DNA of 61,674 nucleotides from Psychrobacter glacincola (GCF_904846215.1 NZ_CAJGZK010000020.1:1-61674), one strand, 5' to 3'; counted from the stretch's first letter, positions 1 to 9,639 are shown. Numbers and translations are program-made. Notes: generated from the letters alone by a model not told the origin.

Positions 1-101
1 CTGATAATGAGATACAGGACATTGAGAATAAACTAAACAACAGACCAAGAAAACGCTTAGGGTTTAAAACGCCCAATCAGGTGTTCTATAATATAATTTA
101 G
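1..101 (+). CDS. IS30-family transposase, C-terminal fragment
   Basis: The reading frame enters from the window edge and stops at 99-101. Its 32 visible residues end in a motif NNRPRKRLGFKTPNQVF, the characteristic tail of IS30-family DDE transposases (C-terminal end of the integrase core). It would cut and join the ends of its own element. The rest of the gene is outside the window, so intactness cannot be judged. Confidence 0.8.
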   Translation, partial: DNEIQDIENKLNNRPRKRLGFKTPNQVFYNII

Positions 102-128
102 CGTTGCACTTGGTATGTTAATCTAAGC
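1..128 (+). mobile_element. right end of an IS30-family insertion sequence
   Basis: Immediately after the transposase stop the sequence GCGTTGCACTTGGTATG resembles the inverted-repeat end of IS30-family elements, where the terminal repeat starts just beyond or within the transposase stop and carries a TTGCACTT-like core. The exact outer boundary cannot be fixed without the left end; about 128 is an estimate. Confidence 0.5.
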
Positions 129-456
129 ATTTTAAAACATTGACCGATATTCGTTAAATAGAGTCGTCTGGTTTATGTAGTAGGAAACTTGGTATGAACG
201 CGCGCAACGTGTAAGATTGTTTATACAGTTTGAGACAGAGCTATATTTATGCCCATGCTAGTATTGATTGGTTTTTTAACAATAAAATCAACATAATCCT
301 TACGTAGAGATAAGCTTTTAGTGCTAGCGTAACGCATGGTTTAGTGTTAAATATAAGAGAGTAAAAATAGCTAGATTTTCTGGACAGCCATTTATAGATA
401 TTTTTTGATTTTACTAAAAACAGAGCATACTTTTCACTTAAAATAATTAGGTAGAT
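129..456. other. intergenic region upstream of prc
   Basis: AT-rich spacer between the IS30 end and prc. It should hold the prc promoter, but I cannot single out a convincing -35/-10 pair. No gene, RNA or repeat recognised. Confidence 0.4.
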
Positions 457-2670
457 ATGATGAAAAAACAACCAGCACAGTGGTTACTCAGTGCAGCGTC
501 AGTGGGCATCGCAGGTCTAATTCTTACACAGAGCTATGGCACCGCAGTGGCTGACACCAATACCGAAGGTTTCAAACAAACGCCTGAGCAACAGGTCACC
601 ACGCGCCAAGTAGCGGCATTGCTGGATCGAAGTCATTATCTTAATCAGCCACTTGATACCGCGACTGGTCGCGAGATTTTGTCTATGTATATCGATAGCC
701 TTGACCCAAACCATACGCTGTTTTTACAGTCCGATGTCGATGAGTTTAAGAAAAAGTATGCGGATGAGTTTGGCGCGCGCCTAAAGCGTGGCGATTTATC
801 TGCTGGGGTAGAGGTGTTTGAGCGCTATCGTAAACGCTCAAATGAGTATTTTGCCATGGCGAAAAAGATGCTGAAAACGGATATTGATTTGACCAGCAAG
901 GATAACATTGTCCTTGATCGTGAAAAACTCAACCACTTTAAAACCAAAAAAGAACAGCGTAATTATTGGACAAGTCAGTTGAAGTTTCAGTTGATGAGTA
1001 TTACTTTAGGCAAAGAAGACGAAAAAGCAAAAGAAAAAGTATTTTTAGATAACCCAGATATCACCCGTGGTCAAGATTTGGTCCGTAATGATGAGCGTAC
1101 GCCAAGTGAGATTTTACTCAACCGCTTGTCCCGTCAGCAAGAACAATTTACCCGTCTCAAAGATGATGAGATTATGGAAACCATCTTAAACACGGCAATG
1201 CTGACTTATGATCCGCACAGCAATTATTACGCGCCCATTCAAGCCAACGAGCTACAAATTCAATCTAGTCTACAGTTAGAAGGGATTGGCGTATCTATCC
1301 GCCCTGATCGCAAAAATCCGGATTATACCCGCATTGTGACTTTGGTCGATGGTGGTCCTGCCGCAAAATCAGGTCAAATTAAGCCCAACGACTTAATTAT
1401 TGGTATTGCCAAAGATGGTGAGACCATGACTGACGTGGTCGGCTGGTCAACGCGTGAAATCGTCAGTTTGATTCGTGGTAAGCGCGGGACATCGGTGACG
1501 ATTAAAGTGCGTCAGCCTAACACCCCTGACGCTAGCGCCCGTAATGTTACTGTGGTTCGTGACATTATTCAGCAAGAAGAATCAGGCGTTACTCAGCGTG
1601 TGGTGGAAGTTCAGCGTCCAAACATTGATAAAACTCCGAAACGTATCGGTGTTCTTGAAATACCAAGCTTTTATTTGAACTACCGAGCCCGCCGTAATGG
1701 TGAGGACTACCGTAGTGTTAGTATCGATACCGAAAAGGCACTAAAAGAGCTAAATAAAGAGAATATCGATGGCTTGGTGGTTGATTTACGCAATAACCCC
1801 GGTGGCTCGCTAGATGAAGTTGCCAAGATGCTTGGTTTCTTTATTAAGAGCGGTCCGCTGGTGCAAATTCGTGACAATCGTGGCAATATCCAAGTTTACC
1901 GTGATGATGATGGTGGTAAGCAGCTATATGATGGCAAGGTAGTCGTTTTGACCAATCTTGCATCTGCATCCGCAAGTGAGATTTTTGCTGCTGCTATTCA
2001 AGACTATGGACGTGGATTGGTGGTTGGGAGTACAACCACAGGCAAAGGCTCTGCGCAAATTCAACTAGACAGTTTGGCGCTAGGTTCTGCGACGCTAACA
2101 CAGCGTAAATTCTATCGTATCACCGGTGGCAGTACGCAAAATAAAGGCGTGGTACCTGATGTTGAATTGGTCAATATCTATGACGATGCAACCTTTGGCG
2201 AGCGCGCGCAGAAAAAAGCCTTGCCTTGGGATACGATAAAAACTGCACCATACAAGCCTGAGGGTAAATTTACCTCGAATACCTTAGCGACGCTAAACCA
2301 ACAATCAAAAATCCGCCAACAAAAAAATCCGCAGTTTGTTTATTTATCGACACTGAATGATATCCGTAATATGGAAGATGAGAAAAAACCGGTTGCGCTA
2401 GATATCAACAAACGCCGCGCCAAAATGCAGCTGATAGAAAAACGCTCGTTAGAAGCTGAAAATAAACGTCAGATTGCATCAGGTGAGCGCCCTTATGCGA
2501 ACTGGAATATTTATCAAGCAGCAATGGATGCGAAGTTTGAAGAGCGTAGTCAGATGAAGGCTTTGGAGCGCCCAGAGCTACCTGAAGACGAAGCCTATAT
2601 TAATGAAGCGGCTTATATTATGCTGAGTGCTAAGCCAGAAGTATCAAGCAGTCCTGAAGAAAAGCTATAA
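457..2670 (+). CDS. prc: carboxy-terminal (tail-specific) protease Prc/Tsp
   Basis: Periplasmic serine protease that degrades proteins with non-polar C-termini, including ssrA-tagged proteins and murein-remodelling enzymes in relatives. The 737-residue product has an N-terminal export signal (about residues 1-32), the Tsp N-terminal domain, a PDZ domain (about 265-360), an S41 peptidase domain, and a C-terminal DUF3340-like tail. The catalytic dyad is visible: Ser505 in ASASASEIFAAA and Lys530 in TTGKGSAQI, with the 25-residue spacing seen in E. coli Prc. The start is the first of two ATGs; an in-frame choice of the second would remove one residue. It stands alone, with the IS30 end upstream and a terminator downstream. 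Confidence 0.95.
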   Translation: MMKKQPAQWLLSAASVGIAGLILTQSYGTAVADTNTEGFKQTPEQQVTTRQVAALLDRSHYLNQPLDTATGREILSMYIDSLDPNHTLFLQSDVDEFKKKYADEFGARLKRGDLSAGVEVFERYRKRSNEYFAMAKKMLKTDIDLTSKDNIVLDREKLNHFKTKKEQRNYWTSQLKFQLMSITLGKEDEKAKEKVFLDNPDITRGQDLVRNDERTPSEILLNRLSRQQEQFTRLKDDEIMETILNTAMLTYDPHSNYYAPIQANELQIQSSLQLEGIGVSIRPDRKNPDYTRIVTLVDGGPAAKSGQIKPNDLIIGIAKDGETMTDVVGWSTREIVSLIRGKRGTSVTIKVRQPNTPDASARNVTVVRDIIQQEESGVTQRVVEVQRPNIDKTPKRIGVLEIPSFYLNYRARRNGEDYRSVSIDTEKALKELNKENIDGLVVDLRNNPGGSLDEVAKMLGFFIKSGPLVQIRDNRGNIQVYRDDDGGKQLYDGKVVVLTNLASASASEIFAAAIQDYGRGLVVGSTTTGKGSAQIQLDSLALGSATLTQRKFYRITGGSTQNKGVVPDVELVNIYDDATFGERAQKKALPWDTIKTAPYKPEGKFTSNTLATLNQQSKIRQQKNPQFVYLSTLNDIRNMEDEKKPVALDINKRRAKMQLIEKRSLEAENKRQIASGERPYANWNIYQAAMDAKFEERSQMKALERPELPEDEAYINEAAYIMLSAKPEVSSSPEEKL

Positions 2671-2719
2671 GAAGGTAACATTAACCACCATCAATTCAGC
2701 TGTCCAAACCATCTTAAAA

Positions 2720-2749
2720 AATGCATGTAAGCATATGCTTACATGCATT
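2720..2749. repeat. 30-bp perfect palindrome 3' of prc
   Basis: AATGCATGTAAGCAT is followed directly by its exact reverse complement, giving a perfect 30-bp palindrome with no loop, about 50 bases after the prc stop. There is no T-tract after it, so it does not look like a standard intrinsic terminator. It may be a protein-binding site, an RNA 3'-end stabiliser, or a recombination scar. Confidence 0.8.
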
Positions 2750-2965
2750 GACGTTGAGACCTCTTACTTACTGTGGGTCAATCTGCGATTATACCTATAC
2801 GGCACGATTGAACGAAAAGGTTCATAGGTACTAGGGATTGGTATCTTAAAAGTCGCATAATGGATAGGTAGTTTGATGATTAGGGATGATAGGGCTGGAT
2901 GCCTGACCGTTATAAAATACTTCGGGATTAAGTATTGAATGACAGTAACATGGATGGTTGGTGAT

Positions 2966-2999
2966 AAAAGCCGCATAATGCTAGTCGTTATGCGGCTTT
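2966..2999 (+). terminator. putative terminator after prc
   Basis: AAAGCCGCATAA and TTATGCGGCTTT form a 12-bp stem around a 9-base loop, with T residues at the end. This is the best candidate to end prc transcription, about 300 bases past its stop. Confidence 0.6.
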
Positions 3000-3083
3000 G
3001 TTACGGTTGGGCTTTGTTATGTTTGGTCTTTGTTATGTTTGGTCTTTGCTATATCGGTGATATTAATTTTGAATAAACGTGAA

Positions 3084-3221
3084 TACAGTTAAAATATCTC
3101 AAAAACGCTACAGTGCTGCTGATATAAATTTTTTGCAGCCTCTGTCTGCGTAGGCACAGCAAGCAAGAAAAATGAATATCAGCAGTACTTGAAGTATCGA
3201 TATTCCTTTTCCCTCACTATA
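3084..3221 (-). repeat. 138-bp TATA-bounded miniature element, copy A
   Basis: One of six 138-bp copies in the window (others start at 18765, 25397, 30720, 37424 and 61378). Ends are TACAGTTAAAATATCTC and CCTCACTATA. The centre folds into a stem (GCTGCTGATAT with ATATCAGCAG) around the shared core. Orientation is taken as minus because the TATAGTCAGGGAAAAG-type end lies at the high coordinate. It sits between the convergent 3' ends of prc and the FKBP gene. Confidence 0.85.
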
Positions 3222-3255
3222 GAAACTTTCGGTGTAATGGACAAAATTGACCCAT

Positions 3256-3290
3256 AAAAAAGGTCAATAGAAAAATCTACTGACCTTTTG
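3256..3290 (-). terminator. putative bidirectional terminator between prc and the FKBP gene
   Basis: AAAAGGTCA and TGACCTTTT form a stem extended by a weaker inner helix (ATAG/CTAC), with A and T tracts on both sides. It lies 65 bases past the stop of the minus-strand FKBP gene. Confidence 0.6.
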
Positions 3291-3354
3291 CAATAAGTTA
3301 TAATATCATTATTCACTCACAGCTTATGTATCTAGCACAATAATCTATAAAAGA

Positions 3355-3840
3355 TTAGTGTTCAACGCCACCTGCGCCATGTACATGACCATGGTTCAAT
3401 TCATCTTCGGTCGCCGCGCGTACTTCTTGGATTTCAACATCAAAAGTCAAACGCTTGCCAGCTAATGGATGGTTTGCATCAACAGTTACTTCTGTGTCAC
3501 TGACAGCAGTGACGGTAACTAGCATGACTTGACCACCAGCTTCTGACTGAAACTGCATACCAGGCTGGATATCTTCAACGCCTTGGAAGTTGTCACGTGG
3601 TACATGTTGTACCGCTTGCTCTTGGTATTCGCCGTAACCATCAGCAGGCTCAACAACAGCATTGACTCTTTCGCCAGCAGATTTGCCTTCTAATTGTTGC
3701 TCTAGACCTGGGATGATATTGCTGTGACCATGCAAATAAGTAAGTGGTTGACCTTCTGGAGACTGGTCAAGGATATTACCTTCGTCGTCTTTTAGGGTGT
3801 AGTTAAACTTGACGGCAGTGTCTTTTGCGATAGTAGTCAT
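3355..3840 (-). CDS. slyD: FKBP-type peptidyl-prolyl cis-trans isomerase, SlyD-like
   Basis: Catalyses cis-trans isomerisation of prolyl bonds and acts as a folding chaperone in the cytoplasm. The 161-residue protein has the SlyD architecture: an FKBP domain split by an insert-in-flap chaperone domain (about residues 70-125, beginning at GYGEYQEQAVQHVPR) and an FKBP return segment with the typical HPLAGKRLTFDVEI. There is no signal peptide. The C-terminal tail carries only four histidines (NHGHVHGAGGVEH), much shorter than the metal-binding tail of E. coli SlyD, so nickel delivery is doubtful. FkpB is an alternative name for this class. Confidence 0.85.
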   Translation of the reverse strand: MTTIAKDTAVKFNYTLKDDEGNILDQSPEGQPLTYLHGHSNIIPGLEQQLEGKSAGERVNAVVEPADGYGEYQEQAVQHVPRDNFQGVEDIQPGMQFQSEAGGQVMLVTVTAVSDTEVTVDANHPLAGKRLTFDVEIQEVRAATEDELNHGHVHGAGGVEH

Positions 3841-4163
3841 AAATTATCCTAAATATAGTGATATTAAAAATTAAATACGGTTGAAATAAACCTAAAAAAG
3901 CCAATCAGCCAGCCAAATAGCCACGTCATCAGTTAATTATCATCAGTTTATTAGGGTAACTTTAGCAGTTAGCTTCTTTAATTGCGATAACTCCCCTCAC
4001 TTTCAAGGTTAAAACAACAAAAAATGCCAATTAATCGTGTAATTGTGCAGAATAATCTGTGTTTTTAGCATATTAACAAAATACTGCCTTGTTAGTGTTA
4101 GGTACGCCAGTTGCGTTTTTGAACAAGGACTTCTACCATAGCGATAACTATAAGGATAAAAAT
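3841..4163. other. divergent intergenic region
   Basis: AT-rich spacer between the divergently transcribed FKBP and M61 peptidase genes, so it should carry both promoters. I see no repeat, RNA gene or confident promoter pair. Confidence 0.4.
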
Positions 4164-6107
4164 ATGACTTTCATTTCTCATACTGCAAATGGGCTGACCT
4201 CTGATATTCATTATCAATTCGACTTTGAGCGTTTTTTAGAGCATCTGGTTGATGTTACGCTTAGGTTTACGGCAGATACAGACGCGCCAAGCTTATGGTT
4301 GCCGGCATGGATACCAGGCAGTTATTTGATACGTGAATTTGCCCGAAATATTACCGCTGTCCATTACGAAATCTTGGATAAAGAGTTATCGGATAACCAG
4401 ATTGTGAATAATAAAAATCCTAAGTGTTATCGCGCGCAAAAAACCGACAAGCATACATGGCAATTACCACAAGCTAAATCAGGGCAGACTCTAAAAGTCT
4501 ATTACGAAGTATATTGTTACGATTTATCGGTCCGCACCGCTTATGTCGATCAGCAGCGCTTGTATGGCAATTTTACCTCACTGGCATTGGCTATTGATGG
4601 GCAAGAGCAATCATCAGTCAAAGTTAGTTTGATGATACCCGAAGCATTTTTTATGAATAAAAATAAAGAGCACGTATTATTGGCATGTGGCCTTAAAGCC
4701 ACGCAGTTACAAAGCGATGAGCGAGACTTATATAGTGTGCAAGCGGACAGCTATCACGAACTGATTGATTACCCATTTGAGATTGCTATACAGGAGAAGT
4801 TTGATTTTATCATTCAAGACAGTCAGCACCAGACGCTGAGTCATCGCTTTTTTCTCACCGGTAAGCATAACGCTGATATGGGACGCCTGCAGCAAGATAT
4901 TACTCAGATTTGTCAGACCTATCTCAACTGGTTGGGTGACGCGCCGTTTGATGATTATACTTTTATGACCTATGCCAGCGGGCAGGATTATGGTGGTTTG
5001 GAGCACATCAATTCGACCAGTCTGATTACGCCGCGTCGTGATTTGCCTGCTACCAATGAGACCGCAGTGCCAAGCGGCGATTATCAGCGATTTTTAGGTT
5101 TATGCAGCCATGAGTATTTTCATGCATGGTGGGTCAAAACGGTGCGTCCTGATGTCATGTTAGAGGTGGATTTGCGCCGCGAAGCCTTTACGCCTCTGCT
5201 TTGGATATTTGAAGGTTTTACCTCGTATATTGATGATTTTATGCTGCAAGCCTCAGGGGTGATTGACAAAGCAAGCTATCTGAAATTATTGGCAGAGCAA
5301 ATCAATCGCTATTACCAAACGCCGGGTCGCGCGCAGCAAAGTGTGGCAGAATCGAGCTTTGATGCTTGGATCAAGCTGTATCGCAACGATGAAAACACTG
5401 GCAATGCGGGTATTAGCTATTACAATAAAGGCGCTTTGGTGGCATTATGTCTAGACCTAACGCTACTAGAAAAAAGCGCGGGACGCTATCGCTTATTTGA
5501 TGTGGTAAAAACTTTTTATCACCAAGCTAAGCAAAATGACAACGAACGCATCGGTATCAGCAGTGCCGATATGGGGACTGTCATTGGGCAGTTTATGCTA
5601 TTGGCAGATTGGGAAGAATTTGAGCGCTGCTATGTTAATGGCGTTAAAGAGTTGCCTCTAGAAGCGCTGCTTGAGGCTAACGGCATTCAGCTTTATAGCA
5701 ATAGCAAAGAGACCGCTGATAAACACGTACCGTGGGGTATGAGGTGTACTGAAACGCCAACTGGACTTAAGGTCAATCGGGTGACACGTGGAAGTGCAGC
5801 GGCAAAAGCTGGACTTTCAGCGCATGATGTCATCATCGCAATTGATGGTATCAAGGCGGATAACAAACAATTGGCATTATTCAATGAGGCATCGCACGAT
5901 ATTGAATGCCATCTGTTTCGCCGTGATGAGCTGATGACGGTCAACGTTGTACCGAAAGTGAATACAGACGACAATCACGGTTCCGATAAAGTGTTGCCAC
6001 ATAGCATTAGCTTGCGTCTGGCGAGGACCAATACAGAGGATAAAGATAAGATAAATGGATTAAAAGTAGAAAGTACTTGGCTGGATGTGATGAAGGATGC
6101 TCAGTAA
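4164..6107 (+). CDS. M61-family aminopeptidase with C-terminal PDZ domain
   Basis: Zinc metallopeptidase of the glycyl-aminopeptidase (M61) family, 647 residues. The zinc site is visible as HEYFHAWW (His316, Glu317, His320) with the third ligand in EGFTSYIDD (Glu350). The N-terminal part matches the family's beta-rich domain (LWLPAWIPGSYLIREFARN), and a PDZ-like domain follows near residues 535-600 (GLKVNRVTRGSAAAKAGL). I chose the ATG at 4164 because AAGGA lies eight bases upstream; the frame is open further back to a TTG at 4089. No signal peptide is evident, so it is probably cytoplasmic. Physiological substrate unknown. Confidence 0.88.
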   Translation: MTFISHTANGLTSDIHYQFDFERFLEHLVDVTLRFTADTDAPSLWLPAWIPGSYLIREFARNITAVHYEILDKELSDNQIVNNKNPKCYRAQKTDKHTWQLPQAKSGQTLKVYYEVYCYDLSVRTAYVDQQRLYGNFTSLALAIDGQEQSSVKVSLMIPEAFFMNKNKEHVLLACGLKATQLQSDERDLYSVQADSYHELIDYPFEIAIQEKFDFIIQDSQHQTLSHRFFLTGKHNADMGRLQQDITQICQTYLNWLGDAPFDDYTFMTYASGQDYGGLEHINSTSLITPRRDLPATNETAVPSGDYQRFLGLCSHEYFHAWWVKTVRPDVMLEVDLRREAFTPLLWIFEGFTSYIDDFMLQASGVIDKASYLKLLAEQINRYYQTPGRAQQSVAESSFDAWIKLYRNDENTGNAGISYYNKGALVALCLDLTLLEKSAGRYRLFDVVKTFYHQAKQNDNERIGISSADMGTVIGQFMLLADWEEFERCYVNGVKELPLEALLEANGIQLYSNSKETADKHVPWGMRCTETPTGLKVNRVTRGSAAAKAGLSAHDVIIAIDGIKADNKQLALFNEASHDIECHLFRRDELMTVNVVPKVNTDDNHGSDKVLPHSISLRLARTNTEDKDKINGLKVESTWLDVMKDAQ

Positions 6108-6160
6108 TAGCGATTTGGCTCTCACACATAGATGAGAGCTTGGCAAGACTAGTGACTACT

Positions 6161-6200
6161 AAAAAGCCCATACTAAACAAGGATGCTTAGTATGGGCTTT
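6161..6200. terminator. bidirectional terminator between M61 peptidase and DUF305 genes
   Basis: AAAGCCCATACTAA pairs with TTAGTATGGGCTTT (14 bp) around a short loop, flanked by A and T runs. It separates two convergent genes. Confidence 0.8.
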
Positions 6201-6218
6201 GCGTTATACGCTTAAAAT

Positions 6219-7067
6219 TTAAGCGTTAGGTTTTGTGGTTTTAACAACACCTATGGCTTCTTTCGTGTTTGCAGCAGTGTCCTTATCAGTATCATTGCTT
6301 GCAGCTTCTCCTGTATTAGCCAGCGTTTTTACAATCCATTCTTGTATCAATACAATTTCAGGCTGCTGGGCATCGATGATGTCTTGTGCCAATTTACGCA
6401 TCTCTTTATCAGTACCATATTGGAGCTGTAGCATTGCCATATCTACCGCGCCGCGATGATGCGGCAGCATACTACGCGCAAACGCCATATCTGGTACAGG
6501 GTTTGCAATTGCAGTCATCATAGCATCATGCATGTCTTGCATACCTGCAGCATAAGCTTGTTGCATTGCTTGAGTGTTGGGCTTTGGCTCTGGCGCATCA
6601 GGGTGGCTGGCAAGCCATTTATTCATAATATCAATCTCAAGCTGCTGTGAGTCAATAATATCCTGTGCAAGTGTGTGCATCGTCTCATCAGTACCGTATT
6701 TAAGCTCAATCTTTGCCATATCTACCGCGCCGCGATGATGCCCAAGCATGCTTTTTGCAAAGGCAGTATCAGGATCATTATAAGCCATACCTACCATGAT
6801 TTCATTATGCATATCGGTCATGGACTTCGTATAATCTTTGAGCATGTCTGTCATTGATGTCTCATCTGGCGCAGTGTCAGAAGTCGTCATATCATGACCT
6901 TCATTAGCAGCCATGTCGTCATGGCTTTCCACTTGTTCTATTGCGACCTGTACATCGTCTTGCGCTGTATTCCCCTCAACATCATCTGATACTGGCTGGC
7001 AAGCACTTATCAATAGCGCCGCAGAAACGCCAGTAGCAAACAAGGCAAAACGATGAAAAGCAGTCAT
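6219..7067 (-). CDS. DUF305 lipoprotein with two DUF305 repeats
   Basis: 282 residues. The N-terminus is a lipoprotein signal with lipobox LISAC (Cys23), so the mature protein should be membrane-anchored in the envelope. Two tandem DUF305 units follow, each with the signature M(L/P)xHHRGAVDMA and then (K/Q)YGTDxxM..LAQDIIDxQQ; DUF305 is a ferritin-like four-helix family often found with copper or metal handling genes. The His-His pair in each repeat and the Met-rich linker (HDMTTSD, TSMTDML) fit metal binding, but this is inference. A Thr/Asp-rich C-terminal tail follows. It stands alone. Confidence 0.85.
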   Translation of the reverse strand: MTAFHRFALFATGVSAALLISACQPVSDDVEGNTAQDDVQVAIEQVESHDDMAANEGHDMTTSDTAPDETSMTDMLKDYTKSMTDMHNEIMVGMAYNDPDTAFAKSMLGHHRGAVDMAKIELKYGTDETMHTLAQDIIDSQQLEIDIMNKWLASHPDAPEPKPNTQAMQQAYAAGMQDMHDAMMTAIANPVPDMAFARSMLPHHRGAVDMAMLQLQYGTDKEMRKLAQDIIDAQQPEIVLIQEWIVKTLANTGEAASNDTDKDTAANTKEAIGVVKTTKPNA

Positions 7068-7279
7068 GACATATCCTTACTATAAATTAAACCAGAAACT
7101 TAGCAAAAAGGCGTGCGATTCAGCTATAGCACAGTGTTAAATGTTAACAGAGAAACCTTACTCTCTCGATACGCTATGTTTAAGATGTCGTAATATCAGT
7201 GTCATATTATTAGCCACACCATTAGCCACATTTAAAAATCACGTGCTTTGTCGTTAGATTTCTCTTTAGTGTAGCAAAA

Positions 7280-7423
7280 TATAGCCAGTCCTAAATAAAA
7301 GAAATACAAATGTTATAAATCACTACTGGGGTTCATTTTTCTTATTTGCTGTAGCTAGCCGACAGAGGCTACGAATCATTAACCCCAGTAACGCCGTGCT
7401 CTTTTAAAAATGGCTCAATTATA
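7280..7423 (+). repeat. 144-bp miniature element, type 2 (copy G)
   Basis: Shares its left end (TATAGCCAGTCCTAAATAAA) and right end (CTCTTTTAAAAATGG) with the element at 22256-22403. The centre forms a hairpin: TACTGGGGTT pairs with AACCCCAGTA around a core related to the 138-bp family. Its right end runs over the last codons of rluE. The reverse complement of the right end matches the left end of the IS3-like remnant at 59992. Confidence 0.75.
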
Positions 7424-8051
7424 GCCAATCTAGCACACCCAGTTTGCGGCATTGCTCGCTATTTAGGTGGATTCGTACAAACTCACCAACGTCCAATTCT
7501 CCAAGCTCAAATCCTGCCACTGACCAGCGAATCAAGCGCAAACAAGGCAGTCCTACATGCGCCGTCATACGCCTCACTTGGCGATTTTTGCCCTCATAAA
7601 TAGTCAGCATCAACCATGACGTTGGGATATTTTTACGCTCACGGATAGGCGGATTACGCTGCCATAGTTTGATAGGCAAGTCGGCTTCATCGACAAGTAC
7701 AGCAGAGGCTGGTAACGTCCTACCATCTTTCAGTATAACCCCATCTGCCAGTTGTTTTAATTGTGCCGTAGTGACCACACCTTCCACTTGCACCAAATAA
7801 GTCTTGCCTTGTTTTTGTTTGTTTTGCGCAAAACCCTTTGCAGATGGTGGCTGAGTAATGGCTTTATTAATCCGTCCGTCACTGGTCAAAATCAGCAGCC
7901 CCTCTGAGGTAGCATCGAGCCGACCAGCGATACGAATTGACTTGTCCGTAAAATATTCTGATAAAGTAGTATGGTCGTTATTGCTGTCATCACGGAATTG
8001 ACTTTGTACTCCGTAAGGCTTATTGAACAGAATCAGGCTGGCGCTGGACAT
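7419..8051 (-). CDS. rluE: 23S rRNA pseudouridine synthase RluE
   Basis: Converts a specific uridine of 23S rRNA (U2457 in E. coli) to pseudouridine. About 210 residues from the ATG at 8051, preceded by GGGAA; a GTG at 8093 would add 14 residues. It belongs to the RsuA/RluB/E/F family: AGRLDATSEGLLILT carries the catalytic aspartate, and the RluE-type segment NPPIRERKNIPTSWL is followed by YEGKNRQVRRMTAHVGLP. There is no N-terminal S4 domain, as in E. coli RluE. The TAA stop is formed by the end of the type-2 miniature element at 7280-7423, so the native C-terminus may have been altered by its insertion. Confidence 0.92.
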   Translation of the reverse strand: MSSASLILFNKPYGVQSQFRDDSNNDHTTLSEYFTDKSIRIAGRLDATSEGLLILTSDGRINKAITQPPSAKGFAQNKQKQGKTYLVQVEGVVTTAQLKQLADGVILKDGRTLPASAVLVDEADLPIKLWQRNPPIRERKNIPTSWLMLTIYEGKNRQVRRMTAHVGLPCLRLIRWSVAGFELGELDVGEFVRIHLNSEQCRKLGVLDWL

Positions 8052-8152
8052 AAAATAACATTTCCCAAAAATAAATGGCGGATAGCAGTTCACACATTAT
8101 AAAAATTAATATATGAGTCAATCATAAAGATAGAGGTGCGTCTTACCTTAAG

Positions 8153-8180
8153 TTTATCGTATTGTACAAACATTTATAAT
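8153..8180 (+). promoter_or_regulatory. candidate promoter of icd
   Basis: TATAAT at 8175-8180 is a perfect -10; the best -35 is a weak TTTATC 16 bases upstream. It lies about 85 bases before the icd start. Confidence 0.4.
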
Positions 8181-8266
8181 GCTGTCATCACCACGATAAA
8201 ACAGCTAGCATAACAGAATGCTAAGTAAGCTTAAAACACATAATATATATCAAGGAGCATCATCTC

Positions 8267-9526
8267 ATGTCATATAACAAAGTTATCGTACCAAGAGACG
8301 GCGAAAAAATAACCGTAAATAGTGATTTGTCTTTCAATGTCCCAAACCATCCGATTATTCCCTTTATTGAAGGCGATGGTATAGGCGTTGATATCACGCC
8401 TGTCATGATTAAAGTGGTCGATGCGGCAGTTGAAAAAGCTTATAAAGGCAAAAAATCCATTGTTTGGATGGAGACCTATTGCGGTGAAAAAGCCTCTAAA
8501 ATCTATGACGGTGAATTTATGCCAGAAGAAACGCTTGAGGTGTTGCGTGACTATGTCATCAGTATAAAAGGTCCACTGACTACGCCAGTTGGCGGTGGTA
8601 TGCGCTCACTAAACGTAGCGCTGCGACAAGAACTTGATTTATACGTTTGTCAGCGTCCTGTACGTTGGTTTGAGGGCGTTCCAAGTCCTGTCCAGCATCC
8701 TGAATTGACCGATATGATCATTTTCCGTGAAAACTCAGAAGATATCTATGCCGGTATCGAGTGGAAAGCAGGCAGTGATGATGCCAAAAAAGTCATTAAG
8801 TTTTTAAAAGAAGAGATGGGCGTGACGCAAATTCGTTTTTCAGAGGATTGCGGTATTGGTATCAAGCCTGTATCAAAAGAGGGCTCACAGCGTTTGGTTC
8901 GTAAAGCCATTCAACATGCCATCGACAATGACTTGCCCAGTGTGACGCTTGTGCATAAAGGCAATATCATGAAATTCACCGAAGGCGCTTTTAAAGAGTG
9001 GGGATATGAGCTTGCCGCTGAGCGCTTTGATGCTCAATTGTTAGATGGTGGTCCTTGGATGACCATGACAAACCCTAAGACTGGCAATAAGATTGTGATT
9101 AAAGATGTGATTGCTGATGCATTTCTGCAGCAAATCCTGATGCGTTCTGCTGACTACTCAGTGATCGCGACATTGAACCTAAATGGTGACTACATCTCTG
9201 ATGCGCTAGCCGCGCAAGTCGGTGGTATCGGTATCGCTCCCGGTGCCAATAAAGGCGGCGCTATTGCTGTATATGAGGCGACGCATGGTACAGCGCCAAA
9301 GTACGCCGGACAAAACAAAGTCAATCCAGGTTCGCTTATTTTATCAGCTGAGATGATGCTACGTGATATGGGCTGGATAGAAGCCGCTGACTTGGTCATA
9401 GACGGTATCCAAGGTGCTATCAAAAACAAAACCGTGACTTACGATTTTGAACGCTTGATGCCGGATGCCACCTTATTAAGTACCTCTGAGTTTGGCAAAG
9501 CGATTATTAAACATATGCATGCGTAA
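8267..9526 (+). CDS. icd: NADP-dependent isocitrate dehydrogenase, homodimeric type
   Basis: TCA-cycle enzyme that oxidatively decarboxylates isocitrate to 2-oxoglutarate with NADP+. 419 residues, close to the 416 of E. coli Icd. Recognised by [15 protein letters not shown] at the N-terminus, the substrate loop [21 protein letters not shown] (its serine corresponds to the phosphorylation site of E. coli Icd), [14 protein letters not shown], and [18 protein letters not shown]. Start preceded by AAGGAGC. It is convergent with a second, unrelated isocitrate dehydrogenase gene. No aceK kinase/phosphatase is present in the window. Confidence 0.97.
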   Translation: MSYNKVIVPRDGEKITVNSDLSFNVPNHPIIPFIEGDGIGVDITPVMIKVVDAAVEKAYKGKKSIVWMETYCGEKASKIYDGEFMPEETLEVLRDYVISIKGPLTTPVGGGMRSLNVALRQELDLYVCQRPVRWFEGVPSPVQHPELTDMIIFRENSEDIYAGIEWKAGSDDAKKVIKFLKEEMGVTQIRFSEDCGIGIKPVSKEGSQRLVRKAIQHAIDNDLPSVTLVHKGNIMKFTEGAFKEWGYELAAERFDAQLLDGGPWMTMTNPKTGNKIVIKDVIADAFLQQILMRSADYSVIATLNLNGDYISDALAAQVGGIGIAPGANKGGAIAVYEATHGTAPKYAGQNKVNPGSLILSAEMMLRDMGWIEAADLVIDGIQGAIKNKTVTYDFERLMPDATLLSTSEFGKAIIKHMHA

Positions 9527-9595
9527 GAAAATGATGTCCTTTACATAATGTCTTATAAATAGTTTCTGACATGAAAAGCACTCATTAATGACAGA

Positions 9596-9639
9596 CAAAA
9601 AAACACCCCAAAATCTAAGATATTTGGGATGTTTTTTTT
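9596..9639. terminator. bidirectional terminator between the two isocitrate dehydrogenase genes
   Basis: An A-run, AACACCCCAAA, a 9-base loop, TTTGGGATGTT and a T-run form an imperfect stem (one bulge) that can end transcription from both sides. Confidence 0.75.

Noticed and set aside
247..471. Minus-strand open frame of 74 codons upstream of prc
   Set aside because: Overlaps the prc start, low-complexity AT-rich translation, no ribosome site or family similarity.
2627..2827. Open frame spanning the prc stop
   Set aside because: Runs through the prc end and the 30-bp palindrome in another frame; no family similarity.
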